DNA of 5,677 bases from an uncultured Eubacteriales bacterium (GTDB lineage: Bacteria; Bacillota; Clostridia; Oscillospirales; Butyricicoccaceae), in contig CAKTWY010000162.1 in assembly GCA_934630445.1 (NCBI GenBank), positions 1-5,677 on the forward strand. Reading direction: 5' to 3'. Below the pieces are notes generated by a model. That model was given only the letters and a program-made list of their open reading frames with translations. It did no database searches and had not been told where the DNA came from. The position numbers were made by a program, and so were the translations under genes. Below, in pieces: positions 1-5,628 of the stretch (the stretch's first letter is position 1; every line of letters starts with the position of its first letter).

Positions 1-486
1 CATGCGCAGCGCGTCCTCTTCAAAGCGGCGCTCCGCCTGCCCCACACAGCGCACAACGCCGCGGCGAAGGTCGCCCATTCCGTCAAAATAGTCGACGATT
101 CGCCCACCGTCGCACGCCATGGCGTTGATGGTAAAATCGCGCCGTGCCAGGTCCTCCCGCAGCGAGGAAACAAACGAAACCGACTCTGGCCTGCGCCCGT
201 CAAGATACGCCCCGTCGGTGCGGAAGGTCGTGATCTCCAGCGGATGGGCATCGACAAGCACCGTCACTGTGCCGTGACGGATGCCGGTCTCGACCACGCG
301 AAAATCACAAAAGACCCGCTTCGTCTGCACAGGCTCGGCCGAGGTGCATATGTCCCAGTCGTGCGGCGTTTTTCCAAGCAGACTGTCGCGCACGCACCCT
401 CCGACGGCATACGCCTGAAAGCCGCTGTCGTGCAGGCGCCCGAGCGCCGTCTCCACCCAGCGCGGCAAAGCAACGCAGGGCATCAT
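1..486 (-). CDS. cca: CCA tRNA nucleotidyltransferase, N-terminal part (runs off left edge)
   Basis: This is the first 162 codons of a class II CCA-adding enzyme or close poly(A)-polymerase relative, which builds or repairs the 3' CCA end of tRNAs in the cytoplasm. Visible motifs, in order, are GGCVRD (residues 29-34), the metal-binding DWD (43-45), EITTFRTDG (84-92), the family signature ARRDFTINAMA (114-124), DYFDG (132-136) and the start of the FEEDALR helix (155-161). All belong to the catalytic head; the neck, body and tail domains lie outside the window. The start ATG at 486 overlaps the yigZ stop as ATGA, and GGGAGG at 497-492 serves as ribosome binding site inside the end of yigZ. A second ATG follows directly at 483 and could be used instead. 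The overlap suggests translational coupling. The family is clear, but CCA-adding versus A-adding or CC-adding specificity cannot be read from this fragment. Confidence 0.93.
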   Translation of the reverse strand, partial: MMPCVALPRWVETALGRLHDSGFQAYAVGGCVRDSLLGKTPHDWDICTSAEPVQTKRVFCDFRVVETGIRHGTVTVLVDAHPLEITTFRTDGAYLDGRRPESVSFVSSLREDLARRDFTINAMACDGGRIVDYFDGMGDLRRGVVRCVGQAERRFEEDALRM

Positions 487-1118
487 ATGCGCCTCCCGAG
501 AAATTTATCCTCCATATACACAGGCTCGACGCGCCCGCTCGTAAAATCAACCACCCGCGCGCAAAACGCCTGCGCGCGCTCCTGCGGAAGCGATACGGTA
601 AGCGTCACGTCCGCGGCGTACTCGGTATCGTCCACAATGCACTCATACTCCGGCAAGAGCGTCATGAGTGGATCGAACAAATTGTACGGACAGGCGAGCA
701 GATACGTTTCATATCTGCACATCACCGCAATGCCCGCAGCGTCAAGCGCAATTTTCGCGGTATGCGCGTATGCACGCACAAGCCCGCCTGCGCCGAGCAG
801 AATGCCGCCGAAATAGCGCGTCGCAACGCACAGAACGTTTGTCACCCCTTCGCGCTGCAGCACCTCAAGCACCGGCATGCCGGCCGTACCCTGCGGCTCG
901 CCATCGTCGCTGTAACGCATGATGTTGTTCTCTTTTATGATATAGGCGTAGACGTTATGCGACGCATCCCAGTATTGTTCCCGCGTCTGCTTTAAGTACG
1001 CGAGCGCCTGCGCTTCATCCGCTACCGGCCAGATGTGGCCGATAAAGCGGGAGCGGCGCTCGATAAATTCATCCTGCGCCGCCTGAAGCGGCACTTTATA
1101 AGGGTCATTGCCCGCCAT
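483..1118 (-). CDS. yigZ: YigZ/IMPACT family protein (UPF0029 + DUF1949)
   Basis: A 211-residue protein, close to the roughly 200-217 residues usual for bacterial YigZ/YvyE. The N-terminal UPF0029 domain shows RRSRFIGH (21-28), HNVYAYI (54-60), YSDDGEPQGTAGMPVLEVL (69-87) and TRYFGGILLGAGGLVRAY (100-117), which are the hallmark motifs of the family. Residues about 135-200 fit the small DUF1949 ferredoxin-like domain. Eukaryotic IMPACT relatives modulate translation control through GCN1; the bacterial role is not firmly established, and nucleic-acid or ribosome association is only inferred. The open frame continues upstream to 1262, but that part lies inside hflX and has no family similarity. 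The ATG at 1118 gives the expected N-terminus (MAGNDPYKVPL). GGAG at 1133-1130 is a somewhat distant ribosome binding site. The gene overlaps hflX by 14 bases and cca by 4, so the three are probably co-translated. Confidence 0.92.
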   Translation of the reverse strand: MAGNDPYKVPLQAAQDEFIERRSRFIGHIWPVADEAQALAYLKQTREQYWDASHNVYAYIIKENNIMRYSDDGEPQGTAGMPVLEVLQREGVTNVLCVATRYFGGILLGAGGLVRAYAHTAKIALDAAGIAVMCRYETYLLACPYNLFDPLMTLLPEYECIVDDTEYAADVTLTVSLPQERAQAFCARVVDFTSGRVEPVYMEDKFLGRRI

Positions 1119-2394
1119 CGTGCTCTTCACTCCGATACTGACGCATTCTTCCATACAGCTTTTCATCGCACACCGCGTGCACGTCAATGCCGTTTTCCGC
1201 GTATTCCACGCTTTCGACCGACGCCTCGCGGTATAAAAGATCGAGGAGCGCTGACTGATCATACGGCAGGAGCAGATGAACGCGGCGGCGGCCGCGGTTC
1301 AGAACGCTTATCATCTTTTCGCGCAGCTGCTCCATTCCGCGTCCATACAGAGCGGAAACGAACACCGCGTCCTCTCCCCGCGGCAGAATTTCAGGCTCGC
1401 CGCAGGCGTCTGCTTTGTTGTACACGCGGATGCACGGTGTTTTCTCCGCGCCCAGCTCGCGGATAAGGCCCTCAACCACATCCATCTGCTTTGGCCAGAG
1501 CGGGTTGGACGCGTCGACAACGTGCAGCAGCACATCCGCATAAGTGAGCTCTTCAAGCGTCGCCTTGAACGCGCTCACAAGATGGTGCGGAAGCTTGCGG
1601 ATAAATCCGACCGTGTCCGACATAAGCACCTGCGTCGTCTCGTCCAGCTGCAGTGCGCGCGTCGTCGGGTAAAGTGTATCGAACAGGCGCTCGTTTGCCT
1701 CAATGCCCGCGCCCGTAAGCGTGTTCAGCAGCGTAGATTTGCCCGCGTTCGTATAGCCGACGATCGCCACCAGCGGGATCTCATTTTTCTCACGGCGGCG
1801 GCGCTGCGTCGCGCGCACACGCCGCACCTCCTCCAGCTCATCCGACAGGCGCGCGATGCGGCTGCGGATATGGCGCCTGTCGCTTTCCAGTTTTGTCTCG
1901 CCCGGACCGCGCGTACCGATGCCGCCGCCGAGGCGCGACAGTGATGTGCCAAGCCCCGCCAGCCGCGGCAGGATATACTGGTACTGCGCCAGTTCGACCT
2001 GCAGCTTTCCTTCGCGCGTGCGTGCACGCGAGGCAAATATATCCAGGATCAACGCGCTGCGGTCGATCACACGGCAGCCGAGCGCCTCTTCAAGCGCCTT
2101 CATCTGCGATGGCGACAAGTCGTTATCCACCACTGCAAGTGTAATGTTATTTGCCATTACATCCTCTCGTATTTCGCGTGCTTTCCCCTCTCCGATCAGC
2201 GTCTTTGGATCTGGGGCGGAGCGGTTCTGCAGCGCCCGTGCGACGCAGATGCCGCCCGCCGTTTCAAGAAGCGCCTCCAGCTCATCCAGTGTCTCTTCCG
2301 AAGCATTTTCCTCATCTGTAAAGACTTCTGCATTTACACCGAGAAGAACTGCGCGCTCCGCTTCTTTCATTTTTTCGTTCCGGCCGTTGGTCAT
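1105..2394 (-). CDS. hflX: GTPase HflX
   Basis: A 429-residue HflX GTPase, of normal family length. HflX binds the 50S subunit near the peptidyl-transferase centre and splits stalled or idle ribosomes, notably under heat or antibiotic stress. The N-terminal HflX domain (about 1-180) contains LIGEGKAREI (67-75) and the glycine-rich loop LGGGIGTRGPGETKLESDRR (155-174), followed by an arginine-rich helical linker (about 175-203). The GTPase domain has all its motifs: G1 GYTNAGKST (213-221), switch I around DTLYPTTR (239-246), G3 DTVGF (260-264), G4 NKAD (326-329) and G5 SAL (347-349). Residues about 370-425 form the small C-terminal domain. The start is supported by AGAGGAG at 2406-2400, five bases before the ATG. 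The gene is followed by overlapping yigZ and cca, fitting a translation and RNA-maintenance operon. Confidence 0.97.
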   Translation of the reverse strand: MTNGRNEKMKEAERAVLLGVNAEVFTDEENASEETLDELEALLETAGGICVARALQNRSAPDPKTLIGEGKAREIREDVMANNITLAVVDNDLSPSQMKALEEALGCRVIDRSALILDIFASRARTREGKLQVELAQYQYILPRLAGLGTSLSRLGGGIGTRGPGETKLESDRRHIRSRIARLSDELEEVRRVRATQRRRREKNEIPLVAIVGYTNAGKSTLLNTLTGAGIEANERLFDTLYPTTRALQLDETTQVLMSDTVGFIRKLPHHLVSAFKATLEELTYADVLLHVVDASNPLWPKQMDVVEGLIRELGAEKTPCIRVYNKADACGEPEILPRGEDAVFVSALYGRGMEQLREKMISVLNRGRRRVHLLLPYDQSALLDLLYREASVESVEYAENGIDVHAVCDEKLYGRMRQYRSEEHDGGQ

Positions 2395-2532
2395 ATAAAC
2401 TCCTCTGTCCGCTCATACCGGCTGCGTGCCGGCGCGGTGTCTCTCTATTCTCTTACCGTATGAAGGTAGTATCCCATTTTCCCCCGTGTTTATCATGTGT
2501 TTTCCCTTTGTCGGATAACGGATATGCTGTGT

Positions 2533-3120
2533 TCAGCGCACATATGTCACAGGGTTCCCGCTGCGCACGGGAGGTGTCGGCGCGGGCTGCGCCGGATATC
2601 CGAGCGCAAGCGAACCGCAGACCCACTCGTCCTCCCGGATGCCGAGTGCCTGAAGATACGCGCATATCGCCTCGTTGTCGCATAGCCAGCGCAGCTGGTT
2701 GATCCAACACGAGCCGATCCCGAGCGACCACGCCGCGAGCATCATATTTTCCAGCGCAACCGCGCAGTCAGCCATGGCATTGCCGTAACCGCGCCTGTTG
2801 GCCGTCACAACGAGCGTGGGCGCACCGAATATAAAATCATACCCACCCGCGCGCGAACGCAGAATACTGGCGCGCAGGCTTTTATACATGCCTTCCGTCA
2901 GTTCCATTTTGGCAAATTCGCGCGTCACAAGCGCTTTCAGTTCATTCAGCACCTGCGCATTTTGTATCACAAGAAAATGCGTTGTCTGGTTATTTCCACC
3001 GCTTGGCGCGCAGCGCCCGGCTTCAATGATATCAGCGAGCGCCCCGTCACCCAGCTGCTGCGAGCGATACATCCGTACACTTCTTCGCGTCAGGATGTTG
3101 TTCAGCACCGCGTTGGTCAT
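2533..3120 (-). CDS. Nitroreductase-family FMN flavoprotein
   Basis: A 195-residue single-domain member of the nitroreductase superfamily, normally a homodimer binding FMN and using NAD(P)H. Family signatures are RRSVRMY (12-18, FMN phosphate contact), APSGGNNQ (38-45), the GAPTLVVTA strand (99-107), the helix around DCAVALENMMLAAWSLGIG (118-136) leading into SCWI, and the late GSLALGYP strand and turn (169-176). The sequence does not reveal the substrate; nitroaromatics, quinones or another electron acceptor are all possible. The start ATG is preceded by the purine-rich stretch GGGAGGAAGGGAAGT, a strong ribosome binding site. Only 33 bases separate it from the DUF2812 gene upstream, with no terminator visible, so both probably share the promoter at 3741-3769. 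Its own downstream gap to hflX is 138 bases, with no clear terminator. Confidence 0.93.
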   Translation of the reverse strand: MTNAVLNNILTRRSVRMYRSQQLGDGALADIIEAGRCAPSGGNNQTTHFLVIQNAQVLNELKALVTREFAKMELTEGMYKSLRASILRSRAGGYDFIFGAPTLVVTANRRGYGNAMADCAVALENMMLAAWSLGIGSCWINQLRWLCDNEAICAYLQALGIREDEWVCGSLALGYPAQPAPTPPVRSGNPVTYVR

Positions 3121-3153
3121 ACTTCCCTTCCTCCCTTTTCATCAATCCCGCGT

Positions 3154-3678
3154 CTAAAACGGCTCGCCGTCATGGTCCAGCGACCATCCTTTTTTATAGT
3201 ATCCGAATGCGCGCCCCAGACAGTACAAAAACGCGAAAGCCACTGTCAGGCGCGCGGCCAGATAATATCCAAACGGAACAAATAAAATCACCAGCGCCAG
3301 CGCCGCCGCTCCCCCAAGATAGATACGTTTGACGCGCCGAATATAAGCGCGCCGTTCCTCCGTATCGCTGAAAACGGAAAACGGCGCACTGCTCTTTTCC
3401 CGCTCCAGAATCATGCGTGCCCGGCCGTCCTTTGCATTCCTGCCTATCGGAAGCAAAAACGTTCGGTACCCGCGCTCCTCCATCTGCTTTTTTCTTACGG
3501 CATGCTGCGATACCGCCACAAAGCGCACGCGATATTCATACGCCCCCTTCGGACAATTTTCGAACGAAAAAGCGCTCCCCTGCACGGAAGTCAGGCGCTT
3601 GCCAGAGCGCGCCATCCTGCCCAGCCATGCCTCCATCCCGTCGGCCCGATCATAAAATATGCGATATTGATTGATCAT
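3154..3678 (-). CDS. DUF2812 domain membrane protein
   Basis: A 174-residue protein of unknown function. Residues 1-55 match the DUF2812 pattern as I know it: an aromatic start (YRIFYD, 5-10), then EAWLGRMARSGKRL (16-29), FSFENCPKGAYEYRVRF (37-53). Two hydrophobic segments near the C-terminus, about 119-140 and 143-161, are joined by a very short turn, so the protein should be a membrane hairpin with the soluble DUF2812 part and a short polar tail on the same side. The middle (60-118) is basic and charged. DUF2812 genes are often found near PadR-type regulators in Firmicutes (general knowledge), but no regulator is present here. AGAGGAG at 3690-3684 lies five bases before the ATG and fixes the start. 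It is first in its transcription unit, ahead of the nitroreductase. Family assignment is from remembered motifs. Confidence 0.8.
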   Translation of the reverse strand: MINQYRIFYDRADGMEAWLGRMARSGKRLTSVQGSAFSFENCPKGAYEYRVRFVAVSQHAVRKKQMEERGYRTFLLPIGRNAKDGRARMILEREKSSAPFSVFSDTEERRAYIRRVKRIYLGGAAALALVILFVPFGYYLAARLTVAFAFLYCLGRAFGYYKKGWSLDHDGEPF

Positions 3679-3695
3679 GTGTTCTCCTCTGAACG

Positions 3696-3728
3696 CCGCA
3701 TATCACTTATACAATACGGCAAATCACT
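3696..3728. repeat. Two 12-base direct repeats in the DUF2812 leader
   Basis: CCGCATATCACT (3696-3707) and CGGCAAATCACT (3717-3728) agree at 10 of 12 positions. They start 21 bases apart, two turns of DNA, so both copies face the same side of the helix. They lie just downstream of the predicted start of leftward transcription. This is the expected place for a repressor binding site, but no regulator is encoded nearby, so the role is inference. Confidence 0.35.
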
Positions 3729-3740
3729 ATTATGTGTTTC

Positions 3741-3769
3741 AATATATCAACAACGGCAATATCTGTCAA
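3741..3769 (-). promoter_or_regulatory. Sigma-A type promoter of the DUF2812-nitroreductase unit
   Basis: Read on the minus strand, a perfect TTGACA (3769-3764) is followed by a 17-base spacer and TATATT (3746-3741), one mismatch from the consensus -10 box. Transcription would begin near 3734, giving a leader of about 55 bases before the DUF2812 start codon at 3678. Spacing and sequence are close to ideal for the housekeeping sigma factor, so expression is expected to be strong unless repressed. Confidence 0.78.
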
Positions 3770-3873
3770 GCAAAAGGCCAGGCGGATAAGCCATGCGGTA
3801 AAGTGGGTTTCCCGATCTTTCCGGATATTTCCGGGTGTTTTGCCTCGCATGCGGAGCGTTCCGTTCATAAATA

Positions 3874-3915
3874 CGTTTTGATCCGTTTGGATCCATTAAC
3901 GCAAACGTTTGATTT
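3874..3915. repeat. Three CGTTTNGAT-like repeats upstream of the rightward promoter
   Basis: CGTTTTGATC (3874-3883) and CGTTTGGATC (3884-3893) are adjacent and differ by one base. A third related copy, CGTTTGATTT, lies at 3906-3915. The third copy also forms the right half of the perfect palindrome CAAACGTTTG (3902-3911), which overlaps the -35 region. The starts are 10 and 22 bases apart, roughly whole helical turns. The arrangement suits a regulator binding next to RNA polymerase, though whether it activates or represses cannot be told. Confidence 0.4.
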
Positions 3916-3936
3916 TTTTAAAAAAACTGTTATAAT
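3909..3936 (+). promoter_or_regulatory. Sigma-A type promoter of the beta-sandwich/PHP operon
   Basis: A perfect TATAAT (3931-3936) is preceded by TGT, an extended -10 element. TTGATT (3909-3914) stands 16 bases upstream as a moderate -35 box. The spacer contains a T7A7 palindrome (3913-3926). Transcription should start near 3943, about 59 bases before the ATG at 4002. The -35 box overlaps a CAAACGTTTG palindrome, hinting at regulation. Confidence 0.72.
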
Positions 3937-3939
3937 AGA

Positions 3940-3961
3940 TTTGCGAAACACTTTTGGCAAA
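3940..3961. repeat. Inverted repeat TTTGC-N12-GCAAA at the predicted transcription start
   Basis: TTTGC (3940-3944) and GCAAA (3957-3961) are inverted copies separated by 12 bases and straddle the expected transcription start of the rightward operon. It could be an operator half-site pair or simply a weak leader hairpin. The stem is short, so chance is a real alternative. Confidence 0.25.
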
Positions 3962-3987
3962 CACCGTTTTGTGCAGTGAATATGAAA

Positions 3988-3993
3988 AAGGAG
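3988..3993 (+). promoter_or_regulatory. Ribosome binding site deciding the start at 4002
   Basis: AAGGAG lies eight bases before the ATG at 4002. The open frame extends upstream to a TTG at 3954, but that start has no Shine-Dalgarno sequence and would place this site inside the coding region, so the ATG is preferred. Confidence 0.8.
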
Positions 3994-4001
3994 CTGAAAA
4001 A

Positions 4002-4487
4002 ATGACATACGACAGCGGCGCCCTGCTTTTCGAAGCAGAAGGCCGACTCAAGCGGGGCACAAAATATGTACATATCTCGTACCTGTTCGATGTTGAAGAG
4101 GTCTATAACAGGATCGTCATCAACCTGTCTCTCTCTCCCTATCGCACGGCCGGACACTCGCCGGAGATGCGCGAGGAGATGAAACAGGCGATCCGCGAAC
4201 AGATCTTTATCACCGACCCGGCTGCTGTGCAGGAAATGATCGAGCAGACCGCGCCGCTGCGCAACATGTGCTCCATCGCAGTGCGCACGCCCGATGGCTG
4301 GCGCGGCGAAGACCACAAATTTGTCGAGAGCAGAACCATCACACTCTCAGAATCAGGTACGACTCCCTGTTTCAAGAACGGGCGCAACTCTGTTGGAAAA
4401 TATGAAATCGTTCTGCATGTATACGCGGTTTTCACCGACGTGTGCAACTACACGCTCACTGTCAGGGGGTATCACGATGCACAGTAA
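4002..4487 (+). CDS. Beta-rich protein, CehA/McbA-like N-terminal domain encoded as a separate gene
   Basis: A 161-residue protein with no signal peptide or membrane segment. I do not recognise it as a named family. Its pattern resembles the beta-sandwich domain that precedes the PHP domain in some CehA/McbA-type metallohydrolases (from memory): an early strand-rich part KYVHISYLFD...NRIVINLSLSP (21-46), a TPDGWRG turn (97-102), ITLSESGTTPCFKNG (113-127), then alternating strands VGKYEIVLHVYAV (131-143) and YTLTVRG (150-156). Residues 52-85 form a charged, probably helical insert. The gene opens the operon under the promoter at 3909-3936. It ends 11 bases inside the PHP gene, so the two products are probably made in similar amounts and may form a complex equivalent to the fused protein. 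Function beyond this is unknown; a ligand-binding or assembly role is inference. Confidence 0.82.
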   Translation: MTYDSGALLFEAEGRLKRGTKYVHISYLFDVEEVYNRIVINLSLSPYRTAGHSPEMREEMKQAIREQIFITDPAAVQEMIEQTAPLRNMCSIAVRTPDGWRGEDHKFVESRTITLSESGTTPCFKNGRNSVGKYEIVLHVYAVFTDVCNYTLTVRGYHDAQ

Positions 4488-5403
4488 GCTGCGCTGGGTC
4501 AACGCCCAGCTTCACAATCACTCCACACATTCTGACGGAGGAGGAACGCCTGCGCAAGTCGTCGAAACACTTGCAGCGCGCGGCGCGCAGTGCATCGCAC
4601 TGACGGATCATAACGCAGTCTCCGGCATCCCAGAGCTTTATGCTGCCTGTGCCGAACGGGGGCTTCTCGCCGTTGGCGGTACGGAGGTAACGACCTTCTA
4701 CGGGCATGTCGTCGCGCTCGGCGTGCACGAATATATAGACTGGCGCTACTATTCTCCGATGGATCCGGAATCAATCTTTGCAGATATCCACGCGCGCGGA
4801 GGTCTTGCCGGCGTGGCGCACCCGATCCGCATCGGATATCCGCTCGTTCCATCGTGCGCGTGGCTGTTCAAGGCGCCTGACTTTGAACTGCTGAACACAG
4901 GCGATTCAAAACACAGCCGCAACGACCTGGTAATGGACATGTGGCTCGGCGCCCTGCGTGCCGGGCATTTACATTTGACGGCAACGAGCGGCCTTGACTA
5001 TCATTCTTGCCCGTGGCAAGGGGATGAATTCGTCACCTGGCTGGGCCTGGCTGACAGCGCTTTCAACGAAGCTGCTGCATTGCAGGCCATCAAATGCGGC
5101 CGGGTGATCCTCTGTAAAAATGCGCTGATCGATATTTCCATCACGGACGCCGACGGGAAGCGGTACGAACCGGGGGATCATCTCCCCACAGGGGCTCTTA
5201 CCCTTCATATTGCGCCGGACGCGGAATATCCTGCAGAGGAGCTCGCGCTCACGGTGGAAGATCAAAACGGGCGGCATCTGCTCGGAGCGCATCGAGCTTC
5301 ACTCGACGTGTCGTTTATCGATCGATTCGCCGTGGTATGCGTCTATCGCGGCGCACCGGATTTTCAGAACATGATCGCCGTATCCAACCCCTTCCTGCGG
5401 TAA
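4477..5403 (+). CDS. PHP-domain metal-dependent hydrolase (CehA/McbA-like)
   Basis: A 308-residue cytoplasmic protein. PHP proteins hydrolyse phosphoester or related bonds using two or three bound metals. The metal-ligand motifs are all here: LHNHSTHSD (12-20, H13, H15, D20), LTDHN (42-46, D44 and H45), GGTEVT (67-72, E70), AHP (114-116, H115) and SGLDYH (171-176, D174 and H176). Residues about 1-215 form the PHP barrel. Residues about 216-308 look like a C-terminal beta domain ending in AVSNPFLR, similar to the SNP ending seen in relatives. The substrate is not visible in the sequence; it could be a phosphoester, nucleotide or carbamate. AGGGGG (4464-4469) lies seven bases before the ATG at 4477. 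The frame opens further upstream (4294), but that part overlaps the previous gene and bears no similarity. It overlaps the beta-sandwich gene by 11 bases and is followed at once by a terminator. Confidence 0.93.
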   Translation: MHSKLRWVNAQLHNHSTHSDGGGTPAQVVETLAARGAQCIALTDHNAVSGIPELYAACAERGLLAVGGTEVTTFYGHVVALGVHEYIDWRYYSPMDPESIFADIHARGGLAGVAHPIRIGYPLVPSCAWLFKAPDFELLNTGDSKHSRNDLVMDMWLGALRAGHLHLTATSGLDYHSCPWQGDEFVTWLGLADSAFNEAAALQAIKCGRVILCKNALIDISITDADGKRYEPGDHLPTGALTLHIAPDAEYPAEELALTVEDQNGRHLLGAHRASLDVSFIDRFAVVCVYRGAPDFQNMIAVSNPFLR

Positions 5404-5428
5404 AAATACAGGGGTTCCTGTCATTTTT
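5402..5428 (+). terminator. Intrinsic terminator of the PHP operon
   Basis: Starting within the PHP stop codon, a run of five A (5402-5406) precedes the hairpin ACAGG-GGTT-CCTGT (5408-5421), which is followed two bases later by five T (5424-5428). The A and T runs can extend the stem. The five-base stem with a tetraloop and a T-tract is a small but typical Rho-independent terminator in the right place. Confidence 0.6.
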
Positions 5429-5461
5429 CGAATTTTGTGCCGCCGGATCAAGACAAGCCAT

Positions 5462-5484
5462 AACCACCGGCTACGCCGGTGGTT
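5462..5484. repeat. Perfect 10-bp hairpin with three-base loop
   Basis: AACCACCGGC (5462-5471) and GCCGGTGGTT (5475-5484) are exact inverted copies around the loop TAC. On the plus strand TTTAATTA follows, which is too broken for a good T-tract. Subterminal GC-rich hairpins of this kind are typical of IS200/IS605-family ends, where the transposase reads them as single-stranded DNA. It could also act as a second terminator behind the PHP gene. Confidence 0.75.
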
Positions 5485-5489
5485 TAATT

Positions 5490-5506
5490 AGGCCCTATAA
5501 GGGCCT
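5490..5506. repeat. Perfect 7-bp hairpin with three-base loop
   Basis: AGGCCCT (5490-5496) and AGGGCCT (5500-5506) pair perfectly around the loop ATA. It stands only five bases after the first hairpin. Two tight hairpins in tandem argue against simple transcription terminators and for a structured DNA or RNA element. Confidence 0.7.
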
Positions 5507-5513
5507 GGTACCG

Positions 5514-5628
5514 ACAGGCATCTTAAGACGCACTGAAATTTCTTTCACTTGCATCACTTGCCCCGCAGCCCGTAAACGGGCGAATCCCCGTTCTAACGGA
5601 AGCTTTCCTTCGCTGTAAGACTGCCTGT
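5514..5628. repeat. Long-range inverted repeat enclosing nested hairpins (possible structured RNA)
   Basis: ACAGGCATCTTA (5514-5525) pairs with TAAGA-C-TGCCTGT (5616-5628), a 12-bp stem with a single bulged C. Inside are GCCCGT-AA-ACGGGC (5568-5581) and CCGTT-CT-AACGG (5588-5599), plus a direct repeat CACTTGC (5546-5552 and 5555-5561). A closing stem around a branch of smaller hairpins is the shape of a structured RNA or a folded transposon end, and can form from either strand. The strand in use is not known. Confidence 0.5.

Larger units (their letters stand above)
3679..4001. other. Divergent intergenic control region
   Basis: This 323-base stretch holds no credible gene. It separates the leftward DUF2812 operon from the rightward beta-sandwich/PHP operon and carries a promoter for each, listed separately. 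It is much more AT-rich than the flanking genes, especially at 3700-3770 and 3865-3960. The middle part (3780-3870), between the two promoters, has a 10-base periodic repeat with TTTCCGG at 3818-3824 and again at 3828-3834, plus two copies of CATGCGG (3792-3798 and 3849-3855). No riboswitch class, tRNA or terminator was recognised in it. Confidence 0.8.

Noticed and set aside
244..816. 190-codon open frame on the plus strand
   Set aside because: It runs opposite cca and yigZ, which carry clear family motifs and ribosome binding sites; the product is low-complexity and resembles nothing known.
1119..1262. Upstream extension of the yigZ frame
   Set aside because: It lies wholly inside hflX in another frame and encodes nothing like the family; the ATG at 1118 gives the expected length and N-terminus.
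1856..2398. 180-codon plus-strand frame opposite hflX
   Set aside because: Serine- and arginine-rich shadow of the hflX N-terminal domain, with no motif of its own.
2412..2430. Small CCGGC/GCCGG hairpin in the hflX leader
   Set aside because: Only a five-base stem, with no T-tract on either strand, so it is not supported as a terminator or attenuator.
3671..3979. 102-codon plus-strand frame across the intergenic region
   Set aside because: No ribosome binding site, overlaps both promoters and the start of the DUF2812 gene, and the product has no recognisable pattern.
3954..4001. TTG start extending the beta-sandwich gene by 16 codons
   Set aside because: No Shine-Dalgarno sequence precedes it, and it would bury the good AAGGAG site that serves the ATG at 4002; it also begins only about ten bases after the predicted transcription start.
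4294..4476. 61-codon upstream extension of the PHP frame
   Set aside because: It overlaps the beta-sandwich gene in another frame and lacks similarity; the ATG at 4477 has a proper ribosome binding site and starts just before the first metal-binding motif.
5337..5618. 93-codon plus-strand frame from the PHP end into the palindromic block
   Set aside because: It starts within the PHP gene without a ribosome binding site and passes through the terminator and hairpins; the product has no pattern of a real protein.
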